In this document: positions 42,352 to 51,957 of the stretch, piece by piece
Numbering within the stretch: the stretch's first letter is position 1
How the letters are laid out: the number at the start of each line of letters is the position of its first letter
NCBI GenBank assembly: GCA_022825675.1
Contig: JAJDWK010000046.1
Coordinates: forward strand, 1-64,000
Direction: 5' to 3'
DNA: 64,000 nucleotides
From: Anaerolineae bacterium
Lineage (GTDB): Bacteria; Chloroflexota; Anaerolineae; Aggregatilineales; Phototrophicaceae
The notes under the pieces: model-generated
Seen by the model: the letters and a program-made list of their open reading frames with translations, nothing else
Told to the model about the DNA's origin: nothing
The model's database searches: none
Position numbers and translations under genes: made by a program

Positions 42352-44259
42352 ATGGCATACGCCCGCCTTTATTTCCCGCTCATACTCTGTGTATGGCTGG
42401 GTTTTTTCCTGCGCATACACGCATTGCATGTGGTGCCTTTGCGCGGCGATGAAGCCTTCAGCGCCCAGTATTGGGCGGGCATGCCGCTGCGCCAATCACT
42501 CGCGGAAATCGCGCCCAAAGACCCGCACCCGCCACTGGCATTCGCCAGTTTTCGCCTCTGGCGGCACCTGCTTGGGGGGACAGATTCGGTATTCGCCCTT
42601 CGCTTCTTCAGCGTCCTCGGCAATATCATCGGCGTCGCGTCCAGTTTCGCGCTTGGCTGGCGGCTATCCCGTTCGCGTACACTCGCATTCTTCGCGGCTT
42701 TGATGTGGGCGCTGCATCCCTTTGAGATTTGGCACAGCCAAGATTTCCGCAACTATGCCATCTGGGCGGGAGCAAGCGTCACCGCGGTCTGGCTTTGCCT
42801 GCGTTTGATACAGGGCGGCACGCGCGCCGACTGGTGGGCATACGGCCTGACAGCGGTGGCGGCGGCGCTGATCTTCTATACCGAAGTTACGCTGATTGTA
42901 TCGCTGGCGCTCTGCGCGCTATGGCAGCGGCGGTCGGATAAGTCTTTCCTGCGGCGGCTTTTGGCGCTGCAAGCCGCGATCCTATCGCTGGCGGCCGCAT
43001 GTTTTTTTGTCTTGCAAGCCGAGCCTATCGTCTCCGGCAGCTATGGCGGGAACTTAAATCCCTTCGCGCCCGCCGATTATGTCAGCCGCTTTGTGCCGGC
43101 GCTTGCCTTGGGGGAGCCGCTTCCCTTCGCTCCCGAGACGATTGGGGCGGCATTAACAGCGCTGCTGACGCTGGCGGCTTTGTCGCTCTGGCGGGGCGCG
43201 GCGCGGCAGTTGCGCTTCCTGCTGACGCTGCTCTTGCTGCCTTTGCTATTGCTGGGCATAGTGTCGCTTTTCCGCAATGTTTTCCATCCGCGCTATGTAT
43301 TGGCGGCTGCCCCCGCTTGTATCCTGCTGCTGGCAGCGGGCGCATTTCATGCCGCCCTTCGCCTGGAAAAGCGGCTAAAGCTGCCGCGGGAAGCGCTGAC
43401 AGCGCTGCTGCTTTTGCCTTGGTTTGCGCTCGCCGCCTACAGCCTTAACGCTTATTACGCCGGCTTTGATGATCCCGAGCGCCGCAAATCACCCGCTTGG
43501 GACGAGTTGGGCGCATTTCTCAGCGCCCGCGCTCAAGCCGATGACCTGGTCATCCAGCTCTCGGCTGATGCCGCCTTCGGCTATTATTACCGTGGCATCG
43601 CGCCCGATATCGCCCTGCCAACCCATCCTGAGCAGACTGCCGAAGAGCTGCAGGCGCTGCTCGCCGGGCACAGCGCCGCGCATCGGAGCCTATTTGTCGC
43701 CGCCCGCAGCAACCCCGCTTGGCAAAATCAGGGGCTGGTCGAAGCCTGGATGCGCGCGAACATGCAGGAAGTCTTGGCGGCTGATGCCAATGGCTTGCCA
43801 ATCTGGCAATATATGCCCTGGCGCGTGCCGCTCAAAGACAAGGCGGAACGCGCCCGCTTCGCGGATACAGTCGCGCTGGCAGCGGCGGAGTTCATGCCCG
43901 AGCCGCTGCCCAGCGCCGAGCTATTGCTCTGGCTGACCTGGAAGCCGCTGGCGGCGGATGCGCGCGGCATAAAATCTTTTGTGCATGTATACGGCGCGGC
44001 GGCGAGCGCCAGCCAGCTTTGGTCGCAAGACGATCAATATCCGCAGCGGGGGCGGCTAAGCAGCGCCGATTGGAAGCCTGGCGAGCTCTTCCGCGATGTG
44101 TATTATCTGCCCGTTGACGCGCTAGCCGCCGGCGAATACCGCATCGTCAGCGGCTGGTATGACCCGGCGACTGGCGTGCGCCTGCTCACTGCTGATGGCG
44201 GCGACACTGCCACAATCGCCCAATTTCACTTTCCCGCTGGCAAGAGCGCCGCCGAGTAA
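42352..44259 (+). CDS. GT39-type (ArnT/PMT-like) membrane glycosyltransferase
   Basis: About ten hydrophobic helices in the first 420 residues and the luminal loop motif PLRGDEAFSAQYW, whose acidic pair is the catalytic feature of GT-C glycosyltransferases using polyprenyl-phosphate sugars. The last 200 residues form a soluble beta domain on the outer face, common in Chloroflexota homologues (YYLPVDALAAGEYRIVSGWYDP). Likely role: transferring a sugar to lipid, protein or polymer outside the membrane. It is 635 residues long and lies in a run of envelope genes. Confidence 0.8.
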   Translation: MAYARLYFPLILCVWLGFFLRIHALHVVPLRGDEAFSAQYWAGMPLRQSLAEIAPKDPHPPLAFASFRLWRHLLGGTDSVFALRFFSVLGNIIGVASSFALGWRLSRSRTLAFFAALMWALHPFEIWHSQDFRNYAIWAGASVTAVWLCLRLIQGGTRADWWAYGLTAVAAALIFYTEVTLIVSLALCALWQRRSDKSFLRRLLALQAAILSLAAACFFVLQAEPIVSGSYGGNLNPFAPADYVSRFVPALALGEPLPFAPETIGAALTALLTLAALSLWRGAARQLRFLLTLLLLPLLLLGIVSLFRNVFHPRYVLAAAPACILLLAAGAFHAALRLEKRLKLPREALTALLLLPWFALAAYSLNAYYAGFDDPERRKSPAWDELGAFLSARAQADDLVIQLSADAAFGYYYRGIAPDIALPTHPEQTAEELQALLAGHSAAHRSLFVAARSNPAWQNQGLVEAWMRANMQEVLAADANGLPIWQYMPWRVPLKDKAERARFADTVALAAAEFMPEPLPSAELLLWLTWKPLAADARGIKSFVHVYGAAASASQLWSQDDQYPQRGRLSSADWKPGELFRDVYYLPVDALAAGEYRIVSGWYDPATGVRLLTADGGDTATIAQFHFPAGKSAAE

Positions 44260-44337
44260 GGGCGCTTCAAATGGCGCGGGCGGCAACTCAAGTGTAGACT
44301 GAACTTGTAGAATATCTCGGGAAATGGCTGCCCGTCC

Positions 44338-46695
44338 ATGCGTGGCGCGAACTGTCTTTTTGCATTCATTATCTGCATAGCCAGCCTTCTGGCGCTGCCA
44401 GCGACTTCTTTCGCTCAGGACAGCGCTGCGCCGCAATCCCCAGCGGCGGGCGAGGCAGCGGGCGCGCTCTATGATATCTACACCATTCGCCGCGGTGATA
44501 CTCTGCTAAACATCAGCCAGCGGTTTAGCGCCACCATCGACAAAATCCAGGCGCTGAATGGCATCGCCGAGGAGGGGCGGCTCATCGAAGGGCAGAGTAT
44601 TTTGCTGCCGCCGGCGCCACAGCCTTATGTGTCGATATACGATGTGAAGGCGGGCGACACCTTGGTTCATATCGCGGCGCAGTTTGATTCCAGCTACGAA
44701 GTCTTGCAGGCGCTAAATGGCATCGCCGACCGCAGCCATATCGAGGCGGGCACACGCATCGTTGTGCCAAACAAGTCGCGGGGGAGGCTGGAGCTGTACC
44801 GCGCCGAAGCGGGGGACACTCTGCAGGGCATTGCGGGACGCTATTTAACCTCCGCGCTCGTGTTGAAATCGCTTAATGGCATCGCCGGCAGCGAAAGCCT
44901 GGAAGCTGGCAGAAGCATCGTCGTGCCGAAGGCGGACGAGGCGCGCTTTGCCGTATACAAAATCGACAGCGCCGATTCGGTACAGAGCATCGCGACGCAA
45001 TTCGCCAGTACCGAAGCGGCGCTGCTCGCTCTCAACAGCAGCGCGGATGCGCATGAGCTGGCGGCGCGGCGGGAGATTCTGGTGCCGCGCATAGATGAAG
45101 AATTGTACGATGTCTACCTTGTGGAAGCGGGCGACAGCTTGTTGAATATCGCGCGTTTGTACAACAGCACAGTCGCCCAGTTGCGCGCGCTTAATAGCAT
45201 TGAAGAAGGGCTCGATATTCAATCTCGCCGCAGCATCCTGGTGCCGCGGCTGGACGAAGCGCTGCTGGCAAAATATGTGGTGCAAGCGGGCGATTCCTTC
45301 TATGGCATCGCTAGGCGTCATGGTTTGAGTCTCTCTTCGCTGCAGGCGCTGAACAAGCTGGAGGACCTGCGCGATATCAGGGTGGGGCAGGCGCTGCTGG
45401 TGCCCAAGCTGGAGGATGCGGCGCTGGCAGTGCATTCGGTGAAGCCGGGCGATACGCTCTCCAAAATTGCCGCAGATTATGCGACCACGGTGGCGATTGT
45501 CAAAGCCTTGAATGGCATTGGCGCTGCGGAACCCCTCCATATTGGCGACCGCATCGTGGTGCCGCAGGCAAGGGAAATCAAGACGCGGGCTGGTTTCGGC
45601 TTCGGCATGGTTCTCTTTCCCGATGGCGCAAAAGCTCGTGAGCTTACCCAGCAAATCGCCGAACTGGGCGCGAATTGGGTCAAGGTGGATGTGCGCTGGG
45701 CGGAGATTGAGCCGCGCCCAGGCAGCTTTCATTATGCCGAGCTGGATGCGGTATTGATGGAATTGGAGCTTGCTGGCTTAAACATCTTAATTAATGTGCA
45801 TGACGCGCCTGCCTGGAGCCGCGCCGGCTATCTGCTCGCGTTGAACAGCCAGCTGCGCCAATACAGCGGACCGCCAGATAATTATGCGGATTTCGCCGCT
45901 TTCCTCGCGGATATGGCGGCGCGTTATGCGGGCGTGGTCGACGCCTACGAAATATGGAAAGCGCCCAACTTGCTGCAGCATTGGAGCGCGCCCGTCTATC
46001 AGCGCGCGCCGGAAATGACGGTGGATGGCGACTATGGCATCCCGGACGCGATCCAAATTGGCGCGGAATTTTATCTGCCTTTGCTGCGAACCGCTTATGA
46101 AACGGTCAAAGCTATCGACGAAAATGCCTTGATACTCACAGCGGGCTTGGCACCAGTCGGCTTCACCGATGGTTACAATTCCATCGACACCGACACTTTC
46201 TTGACTGACATGCTAGAGGCAGGCGCGGGGGCATACAGCGACGGCATCGGCGCGGTATTTGGCGCCTCAGCCGTGCCGCCGAGCTTCAGCTGCTGCGCGA
46301 AGCCGCCCGGTGTCGACTCACATTACGAATCTTTTGTGCAGTATTTTAGAGATTTGCTCGCCTATTATGATCAGACCTTACGCGCGGCGGGGGTAGATAT
46401 GCCAATTTACATAACCCAAGCCGGCTGGGGCACGAGCGAGGGCGGAAACCTGGCGCTGCCCGCCAGCGGTTATGAATGGCTGCGCTACACCAGCGCCTTG
46501 GAGCAGGCGCTCTACACCACGCAAGCCTATCAAATCGCGCAGAATATGGACTCCGTTGCCGCCATGTTTCTGCATAATCTGAACGGCTGCCAAGCGGCGG
46601 ATGCCGAAGCCTGTTTCTTCAGCCTTGTTGATGCCGATGGCGAGCGCCGTCCCGCATTCGCCGCTTATGCCGCCTTGCCGAAAGCGCCAGAATAA
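44338..46695 (+). CDS. Seven-LysM protein with degenerate glycosidase-like domain
   Basis: A signal peptide (residues 1-26) is followed by seven LysM repeats of about 57 residues, each with Y.V..GDTL..IA...... and a closing I(V/L)VP, spanning residues 45 to about 415. LysM modules bind peptidoglycan or chitin-type glycans. The remaining 370 residues look like a GH-A clan (TIM barrel) domain: GANWVKVDVRWAEIEP, then E538-IWKAPN where active enzymes have EIWNEPN, and ITQAGW (Q694) where they have ITEFGW. Both catalytic glutamates thus appear replaced (A542, Q694), so it is more likely a wall-binding lectin than an enzyme. Start ATG 44338; the Shine-Dalgarno site is not evident. Confidence 0.75.
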   Translation: MRGANCLFAFIICIASLLALPATSFAQDSAAPQSPAAGEAAGALYDIYTIRRGDTLLNISQRFSATIDKIQALNGIAEEGRLIEGQSILLPPAPQPYVSIYDVKAGDTLVHIAAQFDSSYEVLQALNGIADRSHIEAGTRIVVPNKSRGRLELYRAEAGDTLQGIAGRYLTSALVLKSLNGIAGSESLEAGRSIVVPKADEARFAVYKIDSADSVQSIATQFASTEAALLALNSSADAHELAARREILVPRIDEELYDVYLVEAGDSLLNIARLYNSTVAQLRALNSIEEGLDIQSRRSILVPRLDEALLAKYVVQAGDSFYGIARRHGLSLSSLQALNKLEDLRDIRVGQALLVPKLEDAALAVHSVKPGDTLSKIAADYATTVAIVKALNGIGAAEPLHIGDRIVVPQAREIKTRAGFGFGMVLFPDGAKARELTQQIAELGANWVKVDVRWAEIEPRPGSFHYAELDAVLMELELAGLNILINVHDAPAWSRAGYLLALNSQLRQYSGPPDNYADFAAFLADMAARYAGVVDAYEIWKAPNLLQHWSAPVYQRAPEMTVDGDYGIPDAIQIGAEFYLPLLRTAYETVKAIDENALILTAGLAPVGFTDGYNSIDTDTFLTDMLEAGAGAYSDGIGAVFGASAVPPSFSCCAKPPGVDSHYESFVQYFRDLLAYYDQTLRAAGVDMPIYITQAGWGTSEGGNLALPASGYEWLRYTSALEQALYTTQAYQIAQNMDSVAAMFLHNLNGCQAADAEACFFSLVDADGERRPAFAAYAALPKAPE

Positions 46696-46738
46696 GCAAT
46701 CGCGGCAGCCGCATCAGAGCGTGGACGCTCCGCAATTT

Positions 46739-47875
46739 TCATCCCCCCAGCCAACGAAATGCCCGCCAATTCCCGGGCGCGCCCACGAGATAATAGCGCC
46801 CTTGAGAATCTTGCCGGGCGACCGATACGCGCCACTGCCATACTTCCGCCTGCCCCGCTTGGGGCGCGAGCGCCAGCGGCAGGCGATAGGCATTCGCGCG
46901 ACTAACGGCGCGGTGCTCGCTTTGCAGCGTTTGATTGACCAGCTCAATCAAATAGACATCACCCGCGCCCAGCCCGCTGATTCCCAGCCACTGCACTGTC
47001 AACGCGCCGGGCGGGGCTTCGGCATCAGCGGCGGGATAGAGCAGGCGGGGCGCCATTTTTGTCGGCGTGGGCGTGGCGGTTTCATCGCCGCTGGGGGTTG
47101 GGATTTTCGTCGGCACTGGACTGGGCAAAGGCACGCGCACGCATAAGCCGATGCTCAAAGCTGGTCCACAGCCAGGACCGCCGCTGGGCAGGGTGAAATT
47201 ACAGCCTTGCCAACTCAAATTGCGATTTAAGTCGCTGAGAATTTCCAAGGTTGTATTGTATTCGAGGGCGATGCCCACCATGGAATCATTGGCGATTACC
47301 TGATGGCAGCCCACCACCGAGCCCGCTTTTAAGGCAGCGCCGGAAGAACTGTCCAGCCCGATGGCGGCGAGCACCGCTTGCGTCGCTTCGGCGTTGACTG
47401 GGGTGGGGGAAAGTGTCGGGCGCGGAATCAAAATGGTCTGCCCTGGGCGCAGGTCATCGGCATTTCTGAGGTTGTCGTTCAAAGCGACTACTGCCGCCGC
47501 CACACTCGGCTCATAGCCGTAACCGTGCTGTGGCAACTGTATGATATAGAAGAGCGTCTCGCCTTCTTGCACCAGATATTCCAGGTATTCTGGCGTTGGG
47601 CTTAGTGGCGCGGCTTCGCTTGCTGGAACGGGGCTGGGGCTGGGCGCGGCGGTCGCCAACTCAATGACGGCAGCGGTTGGGCTGGCGGCGCTCGTCGCGG
47701 TTGCGAGCGCGGTGGCGGTGCTGGTCGCCGCCGGGGCGGGGGTGGCGGCTCGAGTCTCGATAGGCTCCACTTCGACTGTCGATGATGGGCGCGGACCCGG
47801 TGGCTGGATATTGCAGGCACAGAGGAGCGTCAGCGTCAAACACAAGCACAGAATACGCAGCGTGAGACTTTTCAC
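46739..47875 (-). CDS. LysM-domain lipoprotein
   Basis: Lipobox LLCAC near residue 21 gives a lipoprotein anchor. A Ser/Thr/Pro-rich stalk (residues 30-90) is followed by a LysM module (YLEYLVQEGETLFYIIQLPQ ... RPGQTILIP) and a second LysM-like part with cysteines (VIANDSMVGIALEYNTTLEILSDLN). The C-terminal 110 residues are a beta-sandwich domain (LTVQWLGISGLGAGDVYLIEL), like the end of the preceding gene. GTG 47875 overlaps the upstream stop (GTGA), so the two are translationally coupled and probably work together on the cell surface. Confidence 0.75.
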   Translation of the reverse strand: MKSLTLRILCLCLTLTLLCACNIQPPGPRPSSTVEVEPIETRAATPAPAATSTATALATATSAASPTAAVIELATAAPSPSPVPASEAAPLSPTPEYLEYLVQEGETLFYIIQLPQHGYGYEPSVAAAVVALNDNLRNADDLRPGQTILIPRPTLSPTPVNAEATQAVLAAIGLDSSSGAALKAGSVVGCHQVIANDSMVGIALEYNTTLEILSDLNRNLSWQGCNFTLPSGGPGCGPALSIGLCVRVPLPSPVPTKIPTPSGDETATPTPTKMAPRLLYPAADAEAPPGALTVQWLGISGLGAGDVYLIELVNQTLQSEHRAVSRANAYRLPLALAPQAGQAEVWQWRVSVARQDSQGRYYLVGAPGNWRAFRWLGG

Positions 47876-49185
47876 TGGCTCGCTCCCTTTCCCTGCCAGA
47901 TAAAGCTGCGGGGCGCGGATTCGTGCCGCAGCGCGCCGCTATCCGCCTGCACCACCTGTATTTGCCAGCGGTAGCGGTGGCTGCCGGCAGCCTGCGCCTG
48001 CCATCCCGCCGGGATGATAAAGAATAGCTCGCGCGTTTCGGCGCTGAACTCGGCTCCCGTATCCGTATTGCTGAGCAGGACGCGATAGGTTTCGTCCGCC
48101 GCCAGTTTGCCCGTGCCCACCCAGCGCAATGTAACCTGCTCCTGGGGCGCGAAGAAGGCTTCATCCAGCGGGCGCTGCGCCAAGGGCGCGTTGAAAGTGG
48201 CGGTGGCTGTCGGTGTTGGCGTCTCGCTGCCAGATGCGGTCGGTATCGGCGTGATGCTGGGCGTCGGCGCGGGTACGCGCAGGCGCTGCCCGCGGCTCAA
48301 GATGACCGTGCATTCGGGACCGCCAAAGCGCTGGCTGAAATCGCAGAGCGGGAAGTCAACCTCCGGGTTGAGGTCGGACAGCGCCTTGAGGTCCATCTCA
48401 TAGAGCAGCGCGAGGACACCGACAGTTTCGTCTGGCTGCACGATATGCCACATCAAACCCGGCAGCAGCGTCGGCGTCAGCGTTGGCGCGAAGGGGTCAA
48501 ATGCCAGCCGCAGCAATTCTTGATTGCCAGCATCAGCGGCGGCGCTTTCCTGCTCCGCCGCTGGTGGCTCGGTTGGCGCTAGCGGTGCGGCGCTGCCGGG
48601 TTTGGGCACAATGATGTCTTTGCCGACTTGCAAGCGGGTTTCATCGCTGATGCCATTAAGCGCCATCACGGTGGGCAGTATCGCCAAATCTCGATAGCCA
48701 CAGCGGGCGACAATCGCAATCAAGGAATCGCCGGGGTTCACCCTCTGCCTGCATGGTGCCGCTGTCGGCATGGTGGTTGCTGTCGGGAGGGGGATGGCGC
48801 TGGCAGTCCAAGTAGCGCTGGGCGCGCCCGCCGTGACGGTTGGTCCGGCGATGCGTGTCGGCAGCGGCGTGACGCTTGGTCGAGCTTCGGTGCCGCTGCC
48901 CCCTGTAAGCGCGGGGAACAGCGCGATTGCCGCAAAAACTACCAACAGCAGCAAGACGAGTATGCCCAAAATCAGGCTCAGCGCTCTGCCCTGGGGGCGC
49001 AGCACCTCTTCCGCCAAATCCGCTTCGCCCAGTTGGAAGGCGTAACGCTCCCGCAAGGATTCTGGCTGGGCGGGGCGCGATTTCAGCGGAATGTCGACGA
49101 TAGTCGCGCCGCAGGTGGCGCAAAGCGCGGCGTTGGGATGATTGCGCCCTTCGCAAATGGGGCATACTTTGAAAGCGTCGGACAC
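47872..49185 (-). CDS. Zinc-ribbon, transmembrane and LysM-domain protein
   Basis: The N-terminus is a cytoplasmic zinc ribbon (CPIC...CATC), then a transmembrane helix near residues 68-92 (LSLILGILVLLLLVVFAAIALF) and a Thr/Pro/Ala stalk. Outside are a LysM module (CRQRVNPGDSLIAIVARCGY ... GKDIIVP) and a second LysM-like segment (WHIVQPDETVGVLALLYEMDLKALSDLN). The end is the same beta-sandwich as in the following gene (VTLRWVGTGKLAADETYRVLL). GTG 49185 has GAGG upstream and TATACT (minus strand, 49222-49227) may be its -10. This layout links an internal metal site to an external wall-binding part. Confidence 0.78.
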   Translation of the reverse strand: MSDAFKVCPICEGRNHPNAALCATCGATIVDIPLKSRPAQPESLRERYAFQLGEADLAEEVLRPQGRALSLILGILVLLLLVVFAAIALFPALTGGSGTEARPSVTPLPTRIAGPTVTAGAPSATWTASAIPLPTATTMPTAAPCRQRVNPGDSLIAIVARCGYRDLAILPTVMALNGISDETRLQVGKDIIVPKPGSAAPLAPTEPPAAEQESAAADAGNQELLRLAFDPFAPTLTPTLLPGLMWHIVQPDETVGVLALLYEMDLKALSDLNPEVDFPLCDFSQRFGGPECTVILSRGQRLRVPAPTPSITPIPTASGSETPTPTATATFNAPLAQRPLDEAFFAPQEQVTLRWVGTGKLAADETYRVLLSNTDTGAEFSAETRELFFIIPAGWQAQAAGSHRYRWQIQVVQADSGALRHESAPRSFIWQGKGASQ

Positions 49186-49251
49186 AGAGCGCCTCGTTAC
49201 TCAGCTGGACGCGTCGCTTATAGTATACCCTAGAGAAGCCCGCTCTTCGTC

Positions 49252-51897
49252 TCAAGCGCCAAGCCGCGCCAGGCGCGCTTCCAGCTGGGCGCGCCCGGCT
49301 TCTAGTTCCGCCAGTCGGTCGCGCTCCCGCTGGACCACGGTGGGGTTGGCGCGGCTGACAAAGTTCTCGTTCGCCAGCATTTTGCGGCTGCGTTGCAGCA
49401 GAGCATCCTGCTTCGTCATCTCCGCCTGCAGCCGTTTGCGCTCCGCCGTGATATCCAGCATGCCTTTTAAGGGCAGGAAGAGCGCGATATCGCCCACCAC
49501 AATGCTGGCGGCGTTGGGCGGGTCTGCCGCTTCCAGCGGGATGAGGCGCAGCGTCTCGATATTGCAGAGGCGCTTCAGGATATGCGCGTTCTTCGCCAAA
49601 TCAGCGCCCAAATCGGTGGCTTTGACAATTGCCTGGATGCGCCGCGATGGATCAACCTTGTATTCGCCGCGGGTATTGCGGATTTCGCGCACCACTTCCA
49701 GGTAAGCGCTCATGCGGGCTTCGGCATCAGCGTCGATAAGGGCAGCGTCGGCTTGGGGCCAATCGGCGATAATCAGCGCCTCGCCAGCATGCGGGATATA
49801 AGTCCAGGCTTCTTCGGTGACGAAGGGCATGAAGGGGTGCAGCAGACGCAGGCAAGCGTCTTGCGCCGCCACCAGCACGCGGCGGGTCAGCGTTTTTTCC
49901 GCCTCGTCGCCCGCATAGAGCGCCTCTTTGCTAATCTCTAGGTAGAAGGGGGCGAATTCGTCCCACATAAATGCCAGGATGCGGTTGCCCGCCTCGCCAT
50001 ATTGGTGGATGTCAAAGAGATGCTGCACATTTTGTATCAGCCGCTGCAAACGGCTGAGCAGCCAGCGCGATGGCAGGTCCAAGTCCGCTGGCGGCGGGCA
50101 GCCCGCGGGCAGATCGCCATCCAGGTTCATGTTGATAAATGTCGTCATCTGCCAGAGTTTGTTGACGAAGCGGAAGCTGTGGTCAAGGCGCCGCTGGTCC
50201 AAGTGGCAGTCATTGCCAGGCGTGCCGCTGGTGATAAGCGTGAAGCGCAGCGGGTCCGCGCCCAGCTCATCAACAATCGTCAGCGGGTCGATGGCATTGC
50301 CCAGGGTTTTGCTGAACTTCTTGCCGCCTTCCGCCCGCACCAAGCCATGCAGGTATACAGTGTCGAACGGCGGCTCATCGGTGAACCACAAGCCCATCAT
50401 TATCATGCGCGCCACCCAAAAGAAGAGGATGTCGTGCCCCGTCTCCATCATCTGCGTTGGGTAGAAGCGCGCCAGGTCGGCATTGTCCCGGGGCCAGCCC
50501 AGCGTGCTGAAGGGCCATAAGCCGCTGCTGAACCAGGTGTCCAGCACATCCTGCTCCATCACCCACCCGCTGCCCGCGGGCGCTTCCTGCCCAACATAGA
50601 GTTCGCCCTGCGGGTCGCCGTCCTTCTCGCGATACCAGGCGGGGATGCGATGCCCCCACCAAAGCTGGCGGCTGATGCACCAATCCTGGATATTCTCCAG
50701 CCAATGGAAATAGACCTTCTCGAAGCGCTGCGGCACAATTTTGATGCGCCCAGCACGCACCGCCGCCAGCGCTTTATCCGCCAGCGGCTGGATGCGCACA
50801 TACCATTGCGTGCTCATCATCGGCTCGACAACCTCGCCGCCCCGCTGGCTGCGCGGGATGCGCGTGCGGTAAGGCGCTTTCTTGATGGTCAAGCCCGCCG
50901 CTTCCATATCGTTCCAAAGCCGCTCGCGGCAGGCATAGCGGTCCAAGCCGGCATAGCGTCCGGCATTGGCGTTCATGCTGGCGTCTTTGTTGAGGATGTT
51001 TATCAGCTCCAGCCCGTGCTTCTGTGCCAATTCATAATCGGCGAAGTCGTGCCCGGGGGTCACTTTCAGCGCGCCGCTGCCAAATTCCATGTCGACGGTA
51101 TCATCAGCGATGATGGGAATTTCCCGCCCGAGCATCGGCACAAGCGCCCGCTTGCCCAAGAGGTGGCGATAGCGCTCATCCGCGGGGTGGATGGCAACGG
51201 CGGTATCGCCCAAAATTGTCTCCGGGCGGGTGGTGGCGACTGGCAGATGCTCGCCGCCAGCTACCGGGTAGCGGAAATAATAGAGCGTGATATCTTCTTC
51301 TTCGGATTCTACTTCCAGGTCCGAGACTGCCGTCTGCAAGCCGGGGCTCCAATTCACCAGGCGCGGACCGCGATAAATCAAACCCTGCCGCCACAAAGTA
51401 ACAAAAGCGACCCGCACCGCCTCGGACAAGCCGTCGTCCAGGGTGAAGCGCTCGCGGTCCCAATCACAGCTGGCGCCCAGCCGCCGCAGCTGCCGCGTAA
51501 TCGTGCCGCCATGTTCTTCTTTCCATTGCCAGGTGCGCTGGAGGAAGGCTTCGTAGCCGATTTCCTGGCGGCTGCTGCCCTCGTCCCGCAGCGCTTTTTC
51601 TACTTGCAGCTGGGTGGCGATGCCGGCATGGTCGGTGCCCGGCAGCCATAGCGCCGCTTTGCCGCGCATACGCTCGTAGCGGATCATCAAATCTTCCAGC
51701 GCCGTGAAGAGCGCATGCCCGATGTGCAGGCTGCCAGTAACATTGGGCGGCGGCATGCTGATGACATAGGGCTGGGCATCGCTGGGCGCCACTTCCGGCT
51801 TGAACCAGCCATTCTCTTCCCAGCGCGCGTAAATCCGCGGCTCGGCTTCGGCGAAGTTAAAATTGCGCGGCATGTTCTTTTCGGCGGATGCGTTCAT
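49252..51897 (-). CDS. valS: Valine--tRNA ligase
   Basis: Class I synthetase charging tRNA-Val, with PPPNVTGSLHIGHALFTALEDLM (HIGH) and the second signature read as KKFSKTLGN in place of KMSKS, a mild deviation. The editing domain (TTRPETILGDTAVAIHP), anticodon-binding helices and the C-terminal coiled coil (RKRLQAEMTKQDALLQRSRKML) are all present. Length is 881 residues from ATG 51897, which has GGGAGGGAAGG a few bases upstream; a start seven codons earlier is less good. It is controlled by the T-box leader directly upstream. Confidence 0.97.
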   Translation of the reverse strand: MNASAEKNMPRNFNFAEAEPRIYARWEENGWFKPEVAPSDAQPYVISMPPPNVTGSLHIGHALFTALEDLMIRYERMRGKAALWLPGTDHAGIATQLQVEKALRDEGSSRQEIGYEAFLQRTWQWKEEHGGTITRQLRRLGASCDWDRERFTLDDGLSEAVRVAFVTLWRQGLIYRGPRLVNWSPGLQTAVSDLEVESEEEDITLYYFRYPVAGGEHLPVATTRPETILGDTAVAIHPADERYRHLLGKRALVPMLGREIPIIADDTVDMEFGSGALKVTPGHDFADYELAQKHGLELINILNKDASMNANAGRYAGLDRYACRERLWNDMEAAGLTIKKAPYRTRIPRSQRGGEVVEPMMSTQWYVRIQPLADKALAAVRAGRIKIVPQRFEKVYFHWLENIQDWCISRQLWWGHRIPAWYREKDGDPQGELYVGQEAPAGSGWVMEQDVLDTWFSSGLWPFSTLGWPRDNADLARFYPTQMMETGHDILFFWVARMIMMGLWFTDEPPFDTVYLHGLVRAEGGKKFSKTLGNAIDPLTIVDELGADPLRFTLITSGTPGNDCHLDQRRLDHSFRFVNKLWQMTTFINMNLDGDLPAGCPPPADLDLPSRWLLSRLQRLIQNVQHLFDIHQYGEAGNRILAFMWDEFAPFYLEISKEALYAGDEAEKTLTRRVLVAAQDACLRLLHPFMPFVTEEAWTYIPHAGEALIIADWPQADAALIDADAEARMSAYLEVVREIRNTRGEYKVDPSRRIQAIVKATDLGADLAKNAHILKRLCNIETLRLIPLEAADPPNAASIVVGDIALFLPLKGMLDITAERKRLQAEMTKQDALLQRSRKMLANENFVSRANPTVVQRERDRLAELEAGRAQLEARLARLGA

Positions 51898-51920
51898 TAC
51901 CTTCCCTCCCAGCGCCATAC

Positions 51921-51957
51921 AAAAAGCCTTCCATCCAATACAAGGACGAAAGGCTTA
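51921..51957 (-). terminator. Intrinsic terminator of the valS T-box leader
   Basis: On the minus strand AAGCCTTTCGTCC and GGATGGAAGGCTT form a long hairpin followed by five T residues (TTTTT). Its left arm overlaps the antiterminator partner, as expected for T-box attenuation. Confidence 0.88.

Noticed and set aside
46717..46730. Short palindrome GAGCGTGGACGCTC as a terminator between two convergent LysM genes
   Set aside because: The stem is only five to six pairs with a tiny loop and lacks a proper T run, so it is too weak to call.
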